This document shows positions 39,648-51,200 of a DNA stretch of 64,000 nt, in pieces. A model generated the notes under the pieces. It did not search any database. It was not told the DNA's origin and was given only the letters and a program-made list of their open reading frames with translations. Source of the stretch: Blepharisma stoltei (taxonomy: Eukaryota; Ciliophora; Heterotrichea; Heterotrichida; Blepharismidae); assembly GCA_914767885.1 (NCBI GenBank), contig CAJZBQ010000012.1, positions 186,001 through 250,000 of the forward strand, written 5' to 3'. The translations under genes were made by a program, and so were the position numbers. Every line of letters begins with the position of its first letter. The stretch's first letter is position 1.

Positions 39648-39735
39648 CTTTTATTTTACAAATCTCAATAAACTTATCTGAATAAAAATCTTATTAAAAA
39701 ACACATTAAAATAGCAAAAGTTGATTAATTTCACT

Positions 39736-39938
39736 TACTCCATATCCTCAATAGAATCATTGTCATTCTTTCCATTAAGGATGGGGCAAAAAAAAAAAAT
39801 ATTTGGGAAAAAAATTTTAACTTAAAAATTTTCATATTAAAAAAATTTTTTTGTGAAAAAATATTTTACGCTAGTTTAATTTCCAATTTTAAGAAATTTT
39901 TTATATAGTACCGCTCGATCAAGGATAGGGCAGAGTTA
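39736..39938. mobile_element. Decayed family-B MITE
   Basis: The right end GCTCGATCAAGGATAGGGCAG and the left inner TTAAGGATGGGGC are family-B core remnants. The outer edges TTACTCC and GAGTTA remain. It lies in the spacer upstream of the actin-related gene, about 200 bp long. Confidence 0.6.
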
Positions 39939-40067
39939 AAAATGTTTAAATAAGCTTGAGAATGAGCTATAAATTTTTATGAAAAAGCTGAATTTTTGGA
40001 TTGAGAAGTATAAAATGAGAGATTTATTAAAAAAAAACACAACTAGGAATTTCACCAATATTTTAAT

Positions 40068-40577
40068 TTAACTTAATTTATAATGCATACTTTGCGGTGG
40101 GATATTTTCTTTATTGAAATCCAACGGGCAGAAGCTTTGGGCATATGCACTCAATTTTTTTTGTTTATTTACAAATAAATTGATTTTTTTGAGCACTTCA
40201 TCAAAGAAATCTTCATTAATTTCATCACAAAGCTTTACTTTATGTGAACATCCAGCGACTTCTTTTTCAACCTCTTTTTCCAAATTTAAGTCTTCGAATA
40301 ATGAAGCAAGTTTTAGAGAAATCGAGTCTTCATGGTGCTGTTTTTTGAATAAATATGAGTGGAGTCTGCTTTCTAGTGGAGCAATTTGGGGAGATGGAGT
40401 GAACGGGCTCTTGGAAGATTGTTCAGGAGAAGAGTAACTATATAATGAGGTAGTGCTACGGTATGAAGGTGTTAAATCAAGATTTTTCCCTTCTAAAGCG
40501 TCGTCAATTACAATCTGTGGAAGAAACAAGCTAAGCTGCTCTGTTGTGAGATCGATCATTTTTAAATTTAAATTCAT
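40068..40577 (-). CDS. Hypothetical protein (169 aa)
   Basis: ATG 40577 opens MNLNLKMIDLTTEQLSLFLP. The middle is Ser/Pro-rich (SSPEQSSKSPFTPSPQIAP), followed by an acidic/basic helix-prone part (LASLFEDLNLEKEVEKEVAG) and a C-terminal FNKENIPPQSMHYKLS. There is no membrane segment and no domain I recognise. Several SP/TP sites could be targets of proline-directed kinases; that is inference. It is followed upstream by another - strand hypothetical gene. Confidence 0.65.
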   Translation of the reverse strand: MNLNLKMIDLTTEQLSLFLPQIVIDDALEGKNLDLTPSYRSTTSLYSYSSPEQSSKSPFTPSPQIAPLESRLHSYLFKKQHHEDSISLKLASLFEDLNLEKEVEKEVAGCSHKVKLCDEINEDFFDEVLKKINLFVNKQKKLSAYAQSFCPLDFNKENIPPQSMHYKLS

Positions 40578-40763
40578 ATTTTGAATAAACCCTTTTTATT
40601 AAGTTTCGCAGGTTTCGAAATATGCCGTTAGAAAGCAGGAGAACCATAGAAATAACTATTTCTTTGAGTGGAAAATCGATGTAAAATGATTTATAATTAA
40701 TAATATAAATTAAATTAGTAATTAACGAAAATTGCTTTATTAATATTTTCAAATGCTGGGTTA

Positions 40764-41986
40764 TTACATCTGGAATCTTGATTGGAGAAAATTTTCCTCC
40801 AAATTTGTCTTATAATTTTCCAAAAAACTGTCATTATTATATGAATCTTCAGTTTCATTCAAATTTTCTTCAAGAAAATTGGTGAAGCTTCTTGAGCTTC
40901 TAAGCTCATTATATCCTCTTTTGGTTTTGATTACCTGTTTTGCATTTCCTAGCTTTCTGTTATTTTTCTTAAATAGTAAAGTAAGTCTATTCCTTAAAAT
41001 TGGGCTCTTTTTCATAAAATCTAATGGAGAATTATTGCTTAAAATCAAACCTAATTGCATTATCAGAGAAATCCCCTGCAGCTATATTTCAGGCATTGCT
41101 CACTTCTATAAAAGCTTCACTGCTTACTTATCAGCCCGAACATGGCCATTATTGTATTGTTCCTGACAGATAAGGACTTGCACTCAATACTTGCCAATCA
41201 TAAACGATAGGTCATCATCCTGCGTGTAAACCTGCTTACCTTCCAAAAATTCGAAAAATCGAATTTTCTTTCCACCTGCGGACGAAAATGTAAATTAAAG
41301 CCCAGGATATAACACTGGCATCGCACAGGGAAACGCTCTGATTGGCCAAGAGTTGCTGGTGAGCTTTCCCTTTCCAGCTTTCCAAGAGGCAAAACCTTAG
41401 CCTGCACGGTCAGCCTAATCCGAAATTGCGCTCCTCCAAAACACCTAAAACCTAGTCGGTTACATCACCGAACACCGTACTCCATTCCACAAGGTCCCTA
41501 AATCGCACCGCTACAGATATTAAGAGGCTAGGCTAGCTCTCCGCTCTATTTTAATATATACGGAGAACTATTGCTAACATGTGAATCATGCTTTGACGAA
41601 CCTCTCAACGATGGAAAAATTATTCTTGCTTCAGGGGTAGCAGAATCCATTGATAAATTTTTAAAGTGCAAATTGACAAGTTTCAGTTTAACTGGTGGAG
41701 GAGTGATTGCTTGAATTGTGCAAAGAGTATTCATATCTTTTATTGCAGGTGATTTTGGCCTAGCTAAATTGAATTTTGACTTTTCGATACCATGTATAGC
41801 TGTTGATATCTGGGTCTTTATTTGATCAATTGGGGTCAAAGTTATGGCTTTTTTATTTTGGATGAATTTTTTGTTTTTTTTGGCTTGGCTTAAATTTTGC
41901 GGAGATTTTGAGGGGAAACTTGGTAGAAATAAATTGTTTCCAGGCTTTGGAGTTTTAATGTTTTTGCTTCTTATTTGATTATTCAT
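40764..41986 (-). CDS. Hypothetical basic protein (228 aa) split by a retroposon
   Basis: ATG 41986 opens MNNQIRSKNIKTPKPGNNLFLP. The first part reads to SKHDSHVSNSSP, then a 520-bp GC-rich insert. The second part resumes LDFMKKSPILRNRLTLLF and ends SRFQM at 40764. Collapsing the worn 16-bp duplication (536 bp) gives 229 codons in one frame. The protein is Lys/Ser/Pro-rich in its first half and Asn/Glu-rich in the second, with no membrane segment or known domain. Whether the insert is exactly removed in the somatic genome is not shown here. Confidence 0.65.
41026..41577 (-). mobile_element. SINE-like insert in the 228-aa gene
   Basis: GGAGAATTATTGCTTA (41026-41041) and GGAGAACTATTGCTAA (41562-41577), 14 of 16 identical. 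The right end, reverse-complemented, starts TATATATTAAAATAGAGCGG like the family 5' end. The body is GC-rich and non-coding. Confidence 0.72.
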
Positions 41987-42408
41987 TAGCTTTGAGTATT
42001 ATTATAATGAGGTTAGTCATTTTTGCTTTATTTATGGAAATTGTTTTAGAAGTAGCATATAATTACCTATAGTTATGCATTAAACTTGCAAAGCATTTAA
42101 TTAATTTCTCATAAGTTAGTGCTCAGGTTTAATAATTTAAGCTATTGCAAATAAAAATTAAGTTGGAGCTCTGCAAACGACTTAGATTATTATTCCATGT
42201 ATAAATATAATTAAACAAAAATTTAAGGTTGAAAGCATAATTTTATTCGGATTATCATTTAAATTAAGAATCGTGATCAAAACTCACCGTTTTAGAGGCC
42301 CTTTTAGATTTTGAAAATCTTTGATTAAATCTAGTGAAGTAGTAATGACCATTTTCTTAAAAAGTTTTACATTATCTTTTATTCAAAATCTCGATTATTG
42401 TTGAAAAA
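41987..42408. other. Intergenic, AT-rich
   Basis: Divergent spacer between the 228-aa gene and the first cysteine-rich secreted gene. No element or gene is seen. Confidence 0.4.
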
Positions 42409-43557
42409 ATGAAAATAGTTCTGTTTGTGTTTTTGATCTCAACAGTTTTTGCAGAGCTAAAAACTGACTTAATTTCTATTTCTATGAATTGCCCACTATA
42501 TAGCTGTAAGCCAGAGCAAGTAACTTTTGCTGACCAAAGCGTATGTCTACAGATATTTGGGTCAAGCTATTACTCTCGTGCCTGCGAATCTGGCAGCACG
42601 TGTGATACTACTAATGTCATGAGTGGCCGTGCAAGCTGCATTCATGAAACTCCTAAGGATCCTTCCCCTAGATATAATGGTGAGGTCTGCATTATCGATT
42701 CTGACTGCATGTCAGACTACTGTGCTGACCATATCTGTAAGCGATCTGAAGAAGGAGATTCATGCAAATCAGACACTGATTGCAATGCAGGGCAGTTTTG
42801 CTACACCAATACAACTTCAGCTGAATTTTTTTGCGTTCCTGTCTACAAATCAGGAGAAGCTGGATGCACAAATGACAACCAATGTGAGTCAACATGCGGA
42901 TGCAGAATTATGGATAAAAATAACAATGATAAAAATACATGCATCCCTTATTTTAGTTTACCTGATTACGAACCTTTAATAGGGTGCCCTCAATATGGAC
43001 TAATAAAATTAATATGCTCTTCTGGGTATTGTTGGGGAAACACAACAACAAGTATGTGCATTCCAGCCCCAACAACAAACGGTACTGTACCTCTTAGTTG
43101 TGGAGACGATTCAGCCTGTATAAGCACATCTGATGAGGTTACTGGAGCTTCTTTTTCGAAAGTCTGCAACTGTGGCTATAATAAAGATGGCCAAAGCTAC
43201 TGCAATCTATTTTCGGGAGATGCACCTTATCAGAGCTTCTTGGAAGTACTTAAAGATTGGCTTTCTTCTGAACATGTGAACAAGTGCAACACTGATGCCC
43301 GCTTTAGTTATTCTTGTATTGAAAGCTATTGGAGTGAGAAAAAATATCATGAACTCAAATATTGGTCAACGTATACAAGCTTATATCCTAAAGTTCAAAA
43401 TTCTGACAACTGCACTTTAGCTGTTATGTTTCCGGAATATTATAAGCTTTATGATCCAAATGCAACTCCTGGGGGGAATGATAATGACGATATTGATGAC
43501 AGCTCTGCAGTTGAAATTGGGCTGATATTTGCTTTTCATCTTGGTTTATTAATCTAA
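42409..43557 (+). CDS. Secreted cysteine-rich protein A, predicted GPI-anchored (382 aa)
   Basis: The signal peptide is MKIVLFVFLISTVFA. The body has regularly spaced cysteines, including CIIDSDCMSDYCADHICK, then CKSDTDCNAGQFCY and CTNDNQCESTCGC, a pattern like Dickkopf/colipase-type disulphide knots. NxT/S sequons (NTT, NGT, NCT) are present. The acidic linker GGNDNDDIDDSS leads to a C-terminal hydrophobic tail (AVEIGLIFAFHLGLLI) that ends the protein, as in GPI-anchored surface proteins. No intron or insert is present. It is paralogous and tandem to the next gene; the two align along their whole length. The surface role is inferred; the ligand or function is unknown. Confidence 0.87.
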   Translation: MKIVLFVFLISTVFAELKTDLISISMNCPLYSCKPEQVTFADQSVCLQIFGSSYYSRACESGSTCDTTNVMSGRASCIHETPKDPSPRYNGEVCIIDSDCMSDYCADHICKRSEEGDSCKSDTDCNAGQFCYTNTTSAEFFCVPVYKSGEAGCTNDNQCESTCGCRIMDKNNNDKNTCIPYFSLPDYEPLIGCPQYGLIKLICSSGYCWGNTTTSMCIPAPTTNGTVPLSCGDDSACISTSDEVTGASFSKVCNCGYNKDGQSYCNLFSGDAPYQSFLEVLKDWLSSEHVNKCNTDARFSYSCIESYWSEKKYHELKYWSTYTSLYPKVQNSDNCTLAVMFPEYYKLYDPNATPGGNDNDDIDDSSAVEIGLIFAFHLGLLI

Positions 43558-44284
43558 ATAACTAAAATGATAGCCAAATTTAATTGAGATTTCTTAATTT
43601 TATCCCACTCCTTAGCATGCCAAAGTATCAATTTATACTCTTAGCTGCATTTCTATTATAAAGTGCCAAAATAATCAAATTGATTTTTAGTTATCTATTT
43701 TGCCGTGCTTCATTGATTTCTTTATTCAAAATTACTTAATACCTTGCTATCTGATATAAAATTTTATGAATGCTCTTTATTTTTTGTTTTGGTGCTATCA
43801 TACGATTATCAAGTTATGCATATTTGATCAAGCTTCTCTTTAAACATTTTTATTCATTCTTTATACATAAAAAGCTTATAGAAACTGATACAACTCTGGA
43901 AATTCATAAATTCATTGAGACTTGCAGTTATATTCCATGACTTCTTTTAGCTCCTAAATCCCCGGCTTAGATTAAACAAAGATTTCTGTTCTATTTTTTT
44001 TTTAAAATTTCATGATAAAAAATCTATAAATATTAATTATTTTTTTCAAGAATTCATTCATAAAATTAATTGATTCAGGGTGCCAACTGTTTAAAAGAGT
44101 TCTACTTATACTCCCTCTATTGAAGTGTGCACTATTTAATAGAAATTATTATTTCCACATATAAAATTGTCCATTCAAAAATTTATTGTCCAATTTAATT
44201 ACCCAAAAAATGGAAATTTACTGATGTTTCCAATTTAAAGGGGTTAAAGTATTTTATTTAACTTATATTCTTAGTGGTGAAAAA
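43558..44284. other. Spacer with a decayed family-E element
   Basis: AT-rich. Between about 44060 and 44245 are segments similar to the insert at 52865-53407: GATTCAGGGTGCCAACTGTT then CTACTTATACTCC, and TTCCAATTTAAAGGGG at about 44228. It is probably an old family-E MITE just upstream of the second cysteine-rich gene. Confidence 0.5.
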
Positions 44285-45412
44285 ATGAAAATTGCTCTTC
44301 TAGTGCTTCTCATTTCTCTCGCCTATGCTGAATGGGAGCTTGATTTAGGTGTTTCAATGACGTGTCCACTATACAGCTGCAAGCCAGACACTGTACCCTT
44401 TGGCGATTCAAGCGTATGCCTCCAAGTTTTCGGGTCAAACTATTACACTCGCAAATGCTCATCTGGCTACACATGCGATATATCTGGCGTGAATAATGGC
44501 CGCGCTTATTGCATATATGATAATGGAAATACCCCTGAACTTAGATATAACGGTGAGGTTTGCACCTACGACTCTGATTGTATGTCAAGTAGCTGTGTGG
44601 ATAATGTTTGCAAGAGAAGTCAAGAAGGAGATGTCTGCGCATCTGACACTGATTGCAATGCAGGACAATTTTGCTTTTACAACAAGACCTCAACTGAAAA
44701 CTATTGCGTTCCTCAATTAAAATCAGGCCAGACAGGATGCACAAATGACAACCAATGTGAGTCAACATGCGGCTGCAGAATTATGAGTATAGCTAGTTCG
44801 ACCAAGAATACGTGCACTCCTTATTTTAGCTTGCCAAACTATACACCAATAATGGGATGCCCTTCAACTGGGCTAACAAAACTTATATGCACCTCAGGGT
44901 ATTGTTGGGGAAATACGACAACAAGCATGTGCATTCCAGCCCCAACAACAAAAGGCACAATACCTCTTTATTGTGGAGATGATTCTACATGTGTAAGCAA
45001 CACTGACGCACGAACTCAAGCTTCCTTTTCACAGGTTTGCAACTGTGGCTATAATAAAGTCGGCCAAAGCTACTGCAACTTGTTTTACGGTGACGCGCCT
45101 TACCAAAGTTTCTTGAATTCACTTCAAGCTTGGCTTTCTTCTGGCTTTGTAACCAAATGCAACACTGATGCTCGTTTTAGTGATACATGCATTCAAAGTT
45201 ACTGGTCGAAGGAAAAGTTTAATGAACTCAAATATTGGCTGACTTACACTAGCTTATACCCTAAAATCCAAAATGCTGACGACTGCACTTTGGCGGTTAT
45301 GTTCCCTGATTATTATGCCTTATACAAAGGGCATGGCACTGGGGATAGTGATGATAGCTCTGCTGCTGCGATTGGGCTGCTTTTTGCATTTCTCTTTGCC
45401 TCGTTAATCTAA
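44285..45412 (+). CDS. Secreted cysteine-rich protein B, predicted GPI-anchored (375 aa)
   Basis: Signal peptide MKIALLVLLISLAYA. It has the same cysteine framework as protein A, including CTYDSDCMSSSCVDNVCK, CASDTDCNAGQFCF and TSGYCWGNTTTSMCIPAPTT, and a similar C-terminal GDSDDSSAAAIGLLFAFLFASLI tail. It is a tandem duplicate of the upstream gene with moderate divergence throughout. No intron or insert. Predicted cell-surface protein; specific function unknown. Confidence 0.87.
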   Translation: MKIALLVLLISLAYAEWELDLGVSMTCPLYSCKPDTVPFGDSSVCLQVFGSNYYTRKCSSGYTCDISGVNNGRAYCIYDNGNTPELRYNGEVCTYDSDCMSSSCVDNVCKRSQEGDVCASDTDCNAGQFCFYNKTSTENYCVPQLKSGQTGCTNDNQCESTCGCRIMSIASSTKNTCTPYFSLPNYTPIMGCPSTGLTKLICTSGYCWGNTTTSMCIPAPTTKGTIPLYCGDDSTCVSNTDARTQASFSQVCNCGYNKVGQSYCNLFYGDAPYQSFLNSLQAWLSSGFVTKCNTDARFSDTCIQSYWSKEKFNELKYWLTYTSLYPKIQNADDCTLAVMFPDYYALYKGHGTGDSDDSSAAAIGLLFAFLFASLI

Positions 45413-45441
45413 AATCTTATTAGTAATTAAGAACATTAATC

Positions 45442-46188
45442 TTACTGCTCTGGCTCTTGAATTTTATGCTTTTTCTTCTTTCGAGTTTTACCTTCATCTG
45501 CAAGAAGGTTTTCTTTATTATCTTTAAATGCTGGCAGTCTGTCAATTCCTTGAAGCTCGTCATCTTTTTTCTTTCGCCCTATCAGGTATATGATGTTAAA
45601 GAATGCACAGGATATGAAAATATATAATACAGTGAAAAGAGATAGCTTGGCCCCTTCTTTTGCGCAAACATTAGCTTGATCTTCACCTCCATTTCAGTTA
45701 TTATCATCACAATTTCCTTTCATATAGGTGACTTTGCTTAATCCTCCCCATATTACGAATCCTAAGAACTGCCACATCACTGCATTCCAATAAAATGTAA
45801 GACTTAGCCAAATCGCGACTTTTTTGGTAAACAAGTTTGCTACAAGGACTCCAATTGTCAATACCAGGAAAAGTAAGGAAAAACATTCAAACAGCACATA
45901 AACGCACCCGCCAGCCCAAAGCCTTCTGAAGCCTTTGCAGGAGCCTTCACTGTACATGACGGGGTCACAGTTGTCATAAATGTGATAATAAGTATAGTCG
46001 TGGCTGTGGTATTTACTGTCTTCTGTAGGCCATAATAGTCCACCTTCCCAATCGAATGGTGACTCCCCTTGATTAAATCATCTTTTCACTGCTAAAGTGG
46101 CCAGCTCAAAAGCAATTATTGTGATGAGGAAGATGATTTCAATAATCCACCAAGCTTTCTTATCCATGCATAATATCTTGTCTCCCAT
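45442..46188 (-). CDS. Four-span membrane protein (248 aa)
   Basis: ATG 46188-46186 opens MGDKILCMDKKAWWIIEIIF. Hydrophobic spans lie at about residues 14-32 (IIEIIFLITIIAFELATL), 95-125 (CVYVLFECFSLLFLVLTIGV), 130-155 (IWLSLTFYWNAVMWQFLGFV) and 190-212 (LSLFTVLYIFISCAFFNIIY). A cysteine-containing loop follows span 1, and a highly charged Lys-rich tail (KTRKKKKHKIQ) ends at TAA 45442. TGA is used as Trp (KRWFNQGE, NNWNGGE). It resembles tetraspan proteins in topology, but I cannot name a family. No insert. Confidence 0.82.
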
Positions 46189-46306
46189 TATTATAACTAA
46201 CCTCGATTTGTGTTTGTATTAATTCAAATCGGGTAGAGAAATAATAATAAAATAAAGATAAAAATTAAGGGTTATATTGAGGGAATTTATATCAATAAGT
46301 TGGAAT

Positions 46307-47583
46307 TTAATTAACACGAGAGCCAGCTACTGCCATTTGTGGATGTTGAGCGAGCACGTAAGCAGGTGTTGGCTGTATCAGTTGTTGAAAATTAAAATTA
46401 TTTTGAGAGCATAAGGATTCGTATTTTTTAGCTGCTTTGAGGAATTTTTTGCCTAACTCCCCCCTCCGTGAGTGAACAAAAAATCTTGTTCGCTCACTGA
46501 GTTTTATTTTTTTTTAAAAAAATCCTAATTCGAAAAAATTGGAAAGCAAATATTAATTTAATTTAAAATTTATGTTTTAAAGCGCAATTGGTTTAAAATT
46601 AAACAGAATTAGCTATAGATTTCATTATAATAATTATAATTTATATATAATTTTTTTTTCCATAAAAAATTTTTGTTCCGAGGATGGGTTTTTGACCAAA
46701 AATAGGGAATTTTTCAATAGTTTAGTTCGCTCACGGAGGGGAGGGGGAGTAAGATAGAATATGAAAAGAATATAGCTGCAATTACAGCTGCATTTATCCA
46801 TGCATAGTTTATACTTTCTTCAAAGCTCGGTTCAGTATAATCATCATCAAAACTATTTTCATTTTCCCCTGCTTCTAAATATTCAGCTTTGACTTTTATT
46901 GTTTTATTCCATTTTCTATCTTTGATTTCTTTCCATGATTCCAAACGTGGCTTAGGTCTTGGAAGAGAGTGACCTCTATATAAAATTGAGCTATGGAAAT
47001 TTCCTAATTCAATGTTAGCTTTGGTGAAATCGGGCTCATTTTTCATATTTTTTACTTCTGAGCTTGAGGAAAGGCTAGAGTCAGCATGGTATACGAGAAA
47101 TGATCCTACAATTATGCATATTGCTAGAAGGATGAACGCTCATAAGTAAGTTTTAATTGCTCTGACTGTCTTATGATGGGCTGCTCTGATTCCTAAAGCA
47201 GATGCTATAAAGACTCCAAAGTTGCCAGCAGCAATCAGAGCGAACAAGGGACTAGAAGGATTATTTGCATCATATTGCTGATAGGTAATATAATTAAACC
47301 AGTAGAGGGAACTGATGAAGCCAAGTCCTCCAGAAATAAAACATATAGCATTTATAATTCTCGAGAGCTTGTAAAGCCTTGATATTGATTTTTCGATTTT
47401 TAAATTGGCTGGAAATGCTGGTCTGTAGGGTGGAGGCTGCTGATAAGGCTGTTGGGGATATCTTGGATCCGGATTTGGATACGGCTGCAGAAGTGGGGCA
47501 GATGGGCGTGCATTTGTATACCCACGAGGATAATTTTGGAAATCTGACTGGAAATTGAAAGGATAAGCATTTAAGCTCGCCAT
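46307..47583 (-). CDS. Proline-rich tetraspan membrane protein (326 aa) split by a MITE
   Basis: ATG 47583 opens MASLNAYPFNFQSDFQNY. A Pro/Tyr/Gln-rich head (PYPNPDPRYPQQPYQQPPPY) precedes spans IINAICFISGGLGFISSLYW, FALIAAGNFGVFIASALGI, AFILLAICIIVGSFLVYHA and WINAAVIAAIFFSYS. A family-A MITE lies just after span four. TA 46750 to 46454 removal (296 bp) joins SILGKKFLKAAKKYES and the protein ends GSRVN at 46307. The corrected length is 327 codons. The topology is like MARVEL/tetraspan proteins. Function unknown. Confidence 0.82.
46454..46751 (-). mobile_element. Family-A MITE/IES in the tetraspan gene
   Basis: Reverse orientation, with the palindromic pair at left (CTCCGTGAGTGAAC...GTTCGCTCACTGAG). 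The right end is TTCGCTCACGGAGGGGAGG with the second inner core partly lost. Excision restores the last 52 codons of the gene. Confidence 0.87.
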
Positions 47584-48271
47584 AATATTTTTGTTGCGTA
47601 TTTAATAAATATATTGCTTGAATTATAAAAGCTTAATGAATTTTATTTTAATTGGATAACTGTCTCATATAATTACTTTATTGATCTGCCCTGATTATAT
47701 TTATTTAAAAAATAGATATAAAAGGGTCGAGTAGTTTTCATATGAGATAAGAAATTAAGCAAACTATTTTATGCAATTAATTATTTTATTTTATTAAGCT
47801 TCTTTAGCATCTCAATGAATTGAGAGACCATTGTGCCATCATTTTACTCGATAATTTTTCAGATATGATTCGAAGCTCCAATAAACCCATGAGGAATTTC
47901 ATATTTTCATCTTCAAGAATTTAGTTAAAATTTTAAAGATCTGAAATAATAAAATAATTTTTTGATCTCTTATTAAGGGTTTTTGAATAGAAAAATAAAT
48001 TTGCTTTCCCATAGCGAATGCTAAATGCCGGTAAGCTGTATCTTTACAAAACTCCAAAGTATTTTCTAATCAAATTCTGAATATACTTTAACTTCTTTTA
48101 AAAAAATATAGCTTAAAACTCCAAATACAGCTTGTCAGGCTTATAGCTTAGTTGGGGCTTAATAAAGTATCCTTAAACCGGTATAATTAAATTTAGAAAC
48201 TGTAATGTCAAAAGGCCATAGATATTTGAGTAATTAAATTTGATTAAAATTTAAAAGAAATATTAGATTTC
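47584..48271. other. Intergenic, AT-rich
   Basis: Between the tetraspan gene start and the giant gene stop. No open frame or element recognised. Confidence 0.4.
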
Positions 48272-51200
48272 TTAATTAATAGCTCCATCTCCAATATCTG
48301 AAAGATCGTTATTCACCATGCTGCGATTTATTTCAGTTGGACTACTATCAAGGTCTGCAATTCGTCTATTTTCTTTCCTATTAATTCTAATATTGTATTT
48401 ATTTTGTGGTGGTGAGCTCTTTTGCAGCCCTTCTTTGACAAGCTCATAGCATGTTTTGCCAAAAAGTGCTATTGAGGAAGCAGACTGAACACCCATAATT
48501 CCAATTGCAACTGAAATTAATGTCAATTCAAAATCGCTTTGCATGCTTGATGACATATTAAAGAGGTTTGCAGACATTAATCCCATAAAAAGCATGGTGC
48601 AAATTTCGGTAAGAGTGTTCGTGATTTGAAGAATTGGTTCCTCATAAGGTCGGTATTTGATCATATAAAGCACAGTTATAAGAGAAAGCACGGTGCTAAT
48701 TGTAACTTGAGAAGCTGGGTAGTTATTAAGTAGAGCTACATTCATAATATATATAAATCTTCTTCCGAAAAAAAGAGAATAATATTGAGTGCTCATCAGT
48801 CCTTGGTCATTTTTGAACTCATAAAAGAATGAACTCCAAAGTTTTTCGAAACCTTTTTCTCTTTCTTGAATTTTCGGCAAATTTTTATATGAGAGCATAA
48901 AAAATAGCAAAGGAGAAACTGATGAAAAAATCTAAATAAAAATTACAAACACGCCAAGGCATATAATTGTATTTGTAGCTTGAGTCATGTTACCAAACGA
49001 AAACTAAATAAATCTTACATTTAATAATCCTATAAGTGCTGCGGCGGTGAAGTCTAAATAGCTTTGAATCCAAAACCTCACAAACACTGACCATTTATAA
49101 TTTTTTAGTATTCCTGCTAGTTTTCTAGCTAAATACCTTTGGGAGCAGTTTGATAAGAAGTAAACTAAAGGAAGTGCAGCTACAATGGCCCCAAGTGTTG
49201 TAATAGCACTCCCAACATTAAGCAAAATCAAATCAGTGTCATAGCCATATTTTACTGCTTGAGCATATGGAGCAGTCCCTTGACTTTTATCAACGAAATA
49301 TTCAAATAAATTTGGTAAATAATAATTGCCATTCATATTTATTACAAACGCATAAAACGATTCTGACATTGGGATTTTGGTAAGGCCTAGGTATGCAATA
49401 TAATTTAGAGTGTTCAACATGCTCCACAAGCTAGCTGGGTTAGGGTTAATGAATGAAACTGCTACTGATGCCCCTATAATTGATTGAACTGCAGCTGTTG
49501 TTTGGCTAGTTACTGCAGTAACAGCCTGGCTGCTTGAATATGGACTATAGTGATAAAGAACTCCAGCTAAAGTATCATCTTTAAGTAGCGCATTTGTTTC
49601 TGATACAAAATACGTCAAATTCATCAATTTTATAGCTATTGGAGTTTTACTGTTAACTTCTACAGAAAATGACAACGAAATTGTATAAAATTTGTCGCTC
49701 ATCCTTTCCATTGTTCATGAATAATCAGACAAAGAAATATTTTCGATATTGATACTCAAGTCATATTGAGAAATTATGTTCACAAGATTTTCAGAGAATG
49801 TGATGTTTAAGGAGTTGTCATCGTTTACTGCCAAATATGCATTAAAATAAGCTGCATCGCAGGCATTTCCATTGTATCCAACTTTGCAAATGCATGAGTT
49901 ATTTTGTGATAATTCAGCATTTGTGATGCAGGTATAACAAATTGATGAATCTAAACAAGATGTGCACTTGCTTGGGCAGTCGTTGCAGACTCCATTGACT
50001 GAATATTGGTTTGACTTGCACTGTAGACATTCTTCTTGGGTTTTATTTAAATAATACCCATTATTGCATATGCATTCTCCAGATGATAAATAAGCATTCG
50101 TCTTGCATTGGAGACAGGATCCAGAAATAAAATCATCGCAGACGCTGCATATAACGTTATTGCACAAATTGCAAGTTTTATCATTCCTCACACACCCTAC
50201 AGCTGAGCATGCATTGTTGCAAGCCGAACACTGCGTTCCATCCCAATACTCAGAAATTGGACAATTAGGAATACAAGCTGCAGAATTATCTACAGGACAT
50301 AAAGAGCATTGTGAACAAGATGTAGAGTACAAAGAAGAAAAACTAACAATGCTATTCCTGATTTTCAGGTCCCAAATAAATCCAGAGAAGTAATTTCCAA
50401 ATGTTGAGCTTGTCAAAAGAGATGATCCTATTATAATCTTAAACGAATCTTGCAAATCTTCAAACCACGACGTACTTAAGTCACTTGATGCATCTGAAAC
50501 TGAATTTATGCTGAATGAAATTACTTGGGCAGGAGTCACTGAAATATCTGAAGAAACTATTAATAAATTCCATTGATTTTGGTTAAGGCTACTAGTGCTA
50601 GTATATAAAGCGGTTGACCCATCACTTAGCTTTATTTTCAATGAAGGAGTTAAAGAAGACAAACTTAGCTTCAAAATGGGAGTAGCCACTGTAGAGTTTG
50701 ACTGCTTTGTAAATAAATCACAAGAAGTTGTAGAAGGGTTAAGCCACATTGAAAAAGTAAATTTGGGAGCAAGAATCAGAGCTCTAGAAGAGGAAGACAC
50801 ATTCATATATGATTTTCCATTAAAGTAGTATCCACGATATTGAGCTGCGTAAGGGTCTGATTCTTCATAGTTTGGATAGAAATTTGTATCGTTTCCTGTG
50901 CTTGCAATAATACCAGATTGGAGATCAGTAACTTCGTCTTTAATTTGGTTTGGCTTTAAATTAAAAATATATGCGCTTGATGAGTCAATTATGCACTTGC
51001 TTCCTGATTTTGAGTAGCCAGTTGGGCAATAATTAATGCATAAGTTTTCAAACAGATAGCGGGTGCTTGAACAAGTTATACAGCCATCAAATGTCAATGA
51101 TGAGCACGAAGCACATGCGCTATTGCAAAGTTCGCAGCTCTCTGATGAGTCAACCCAAAGTGTATTTGCATTGCATTGGCAAGTTGTCCCTGAAAGACTT

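Noticed and set aside
39639-39653. A first intron in the actin-related gene at GGTAATTATTATGCAG
   Set aside because: The sequence reads through as [12 protein letters not shown], which fits the family without splicing.
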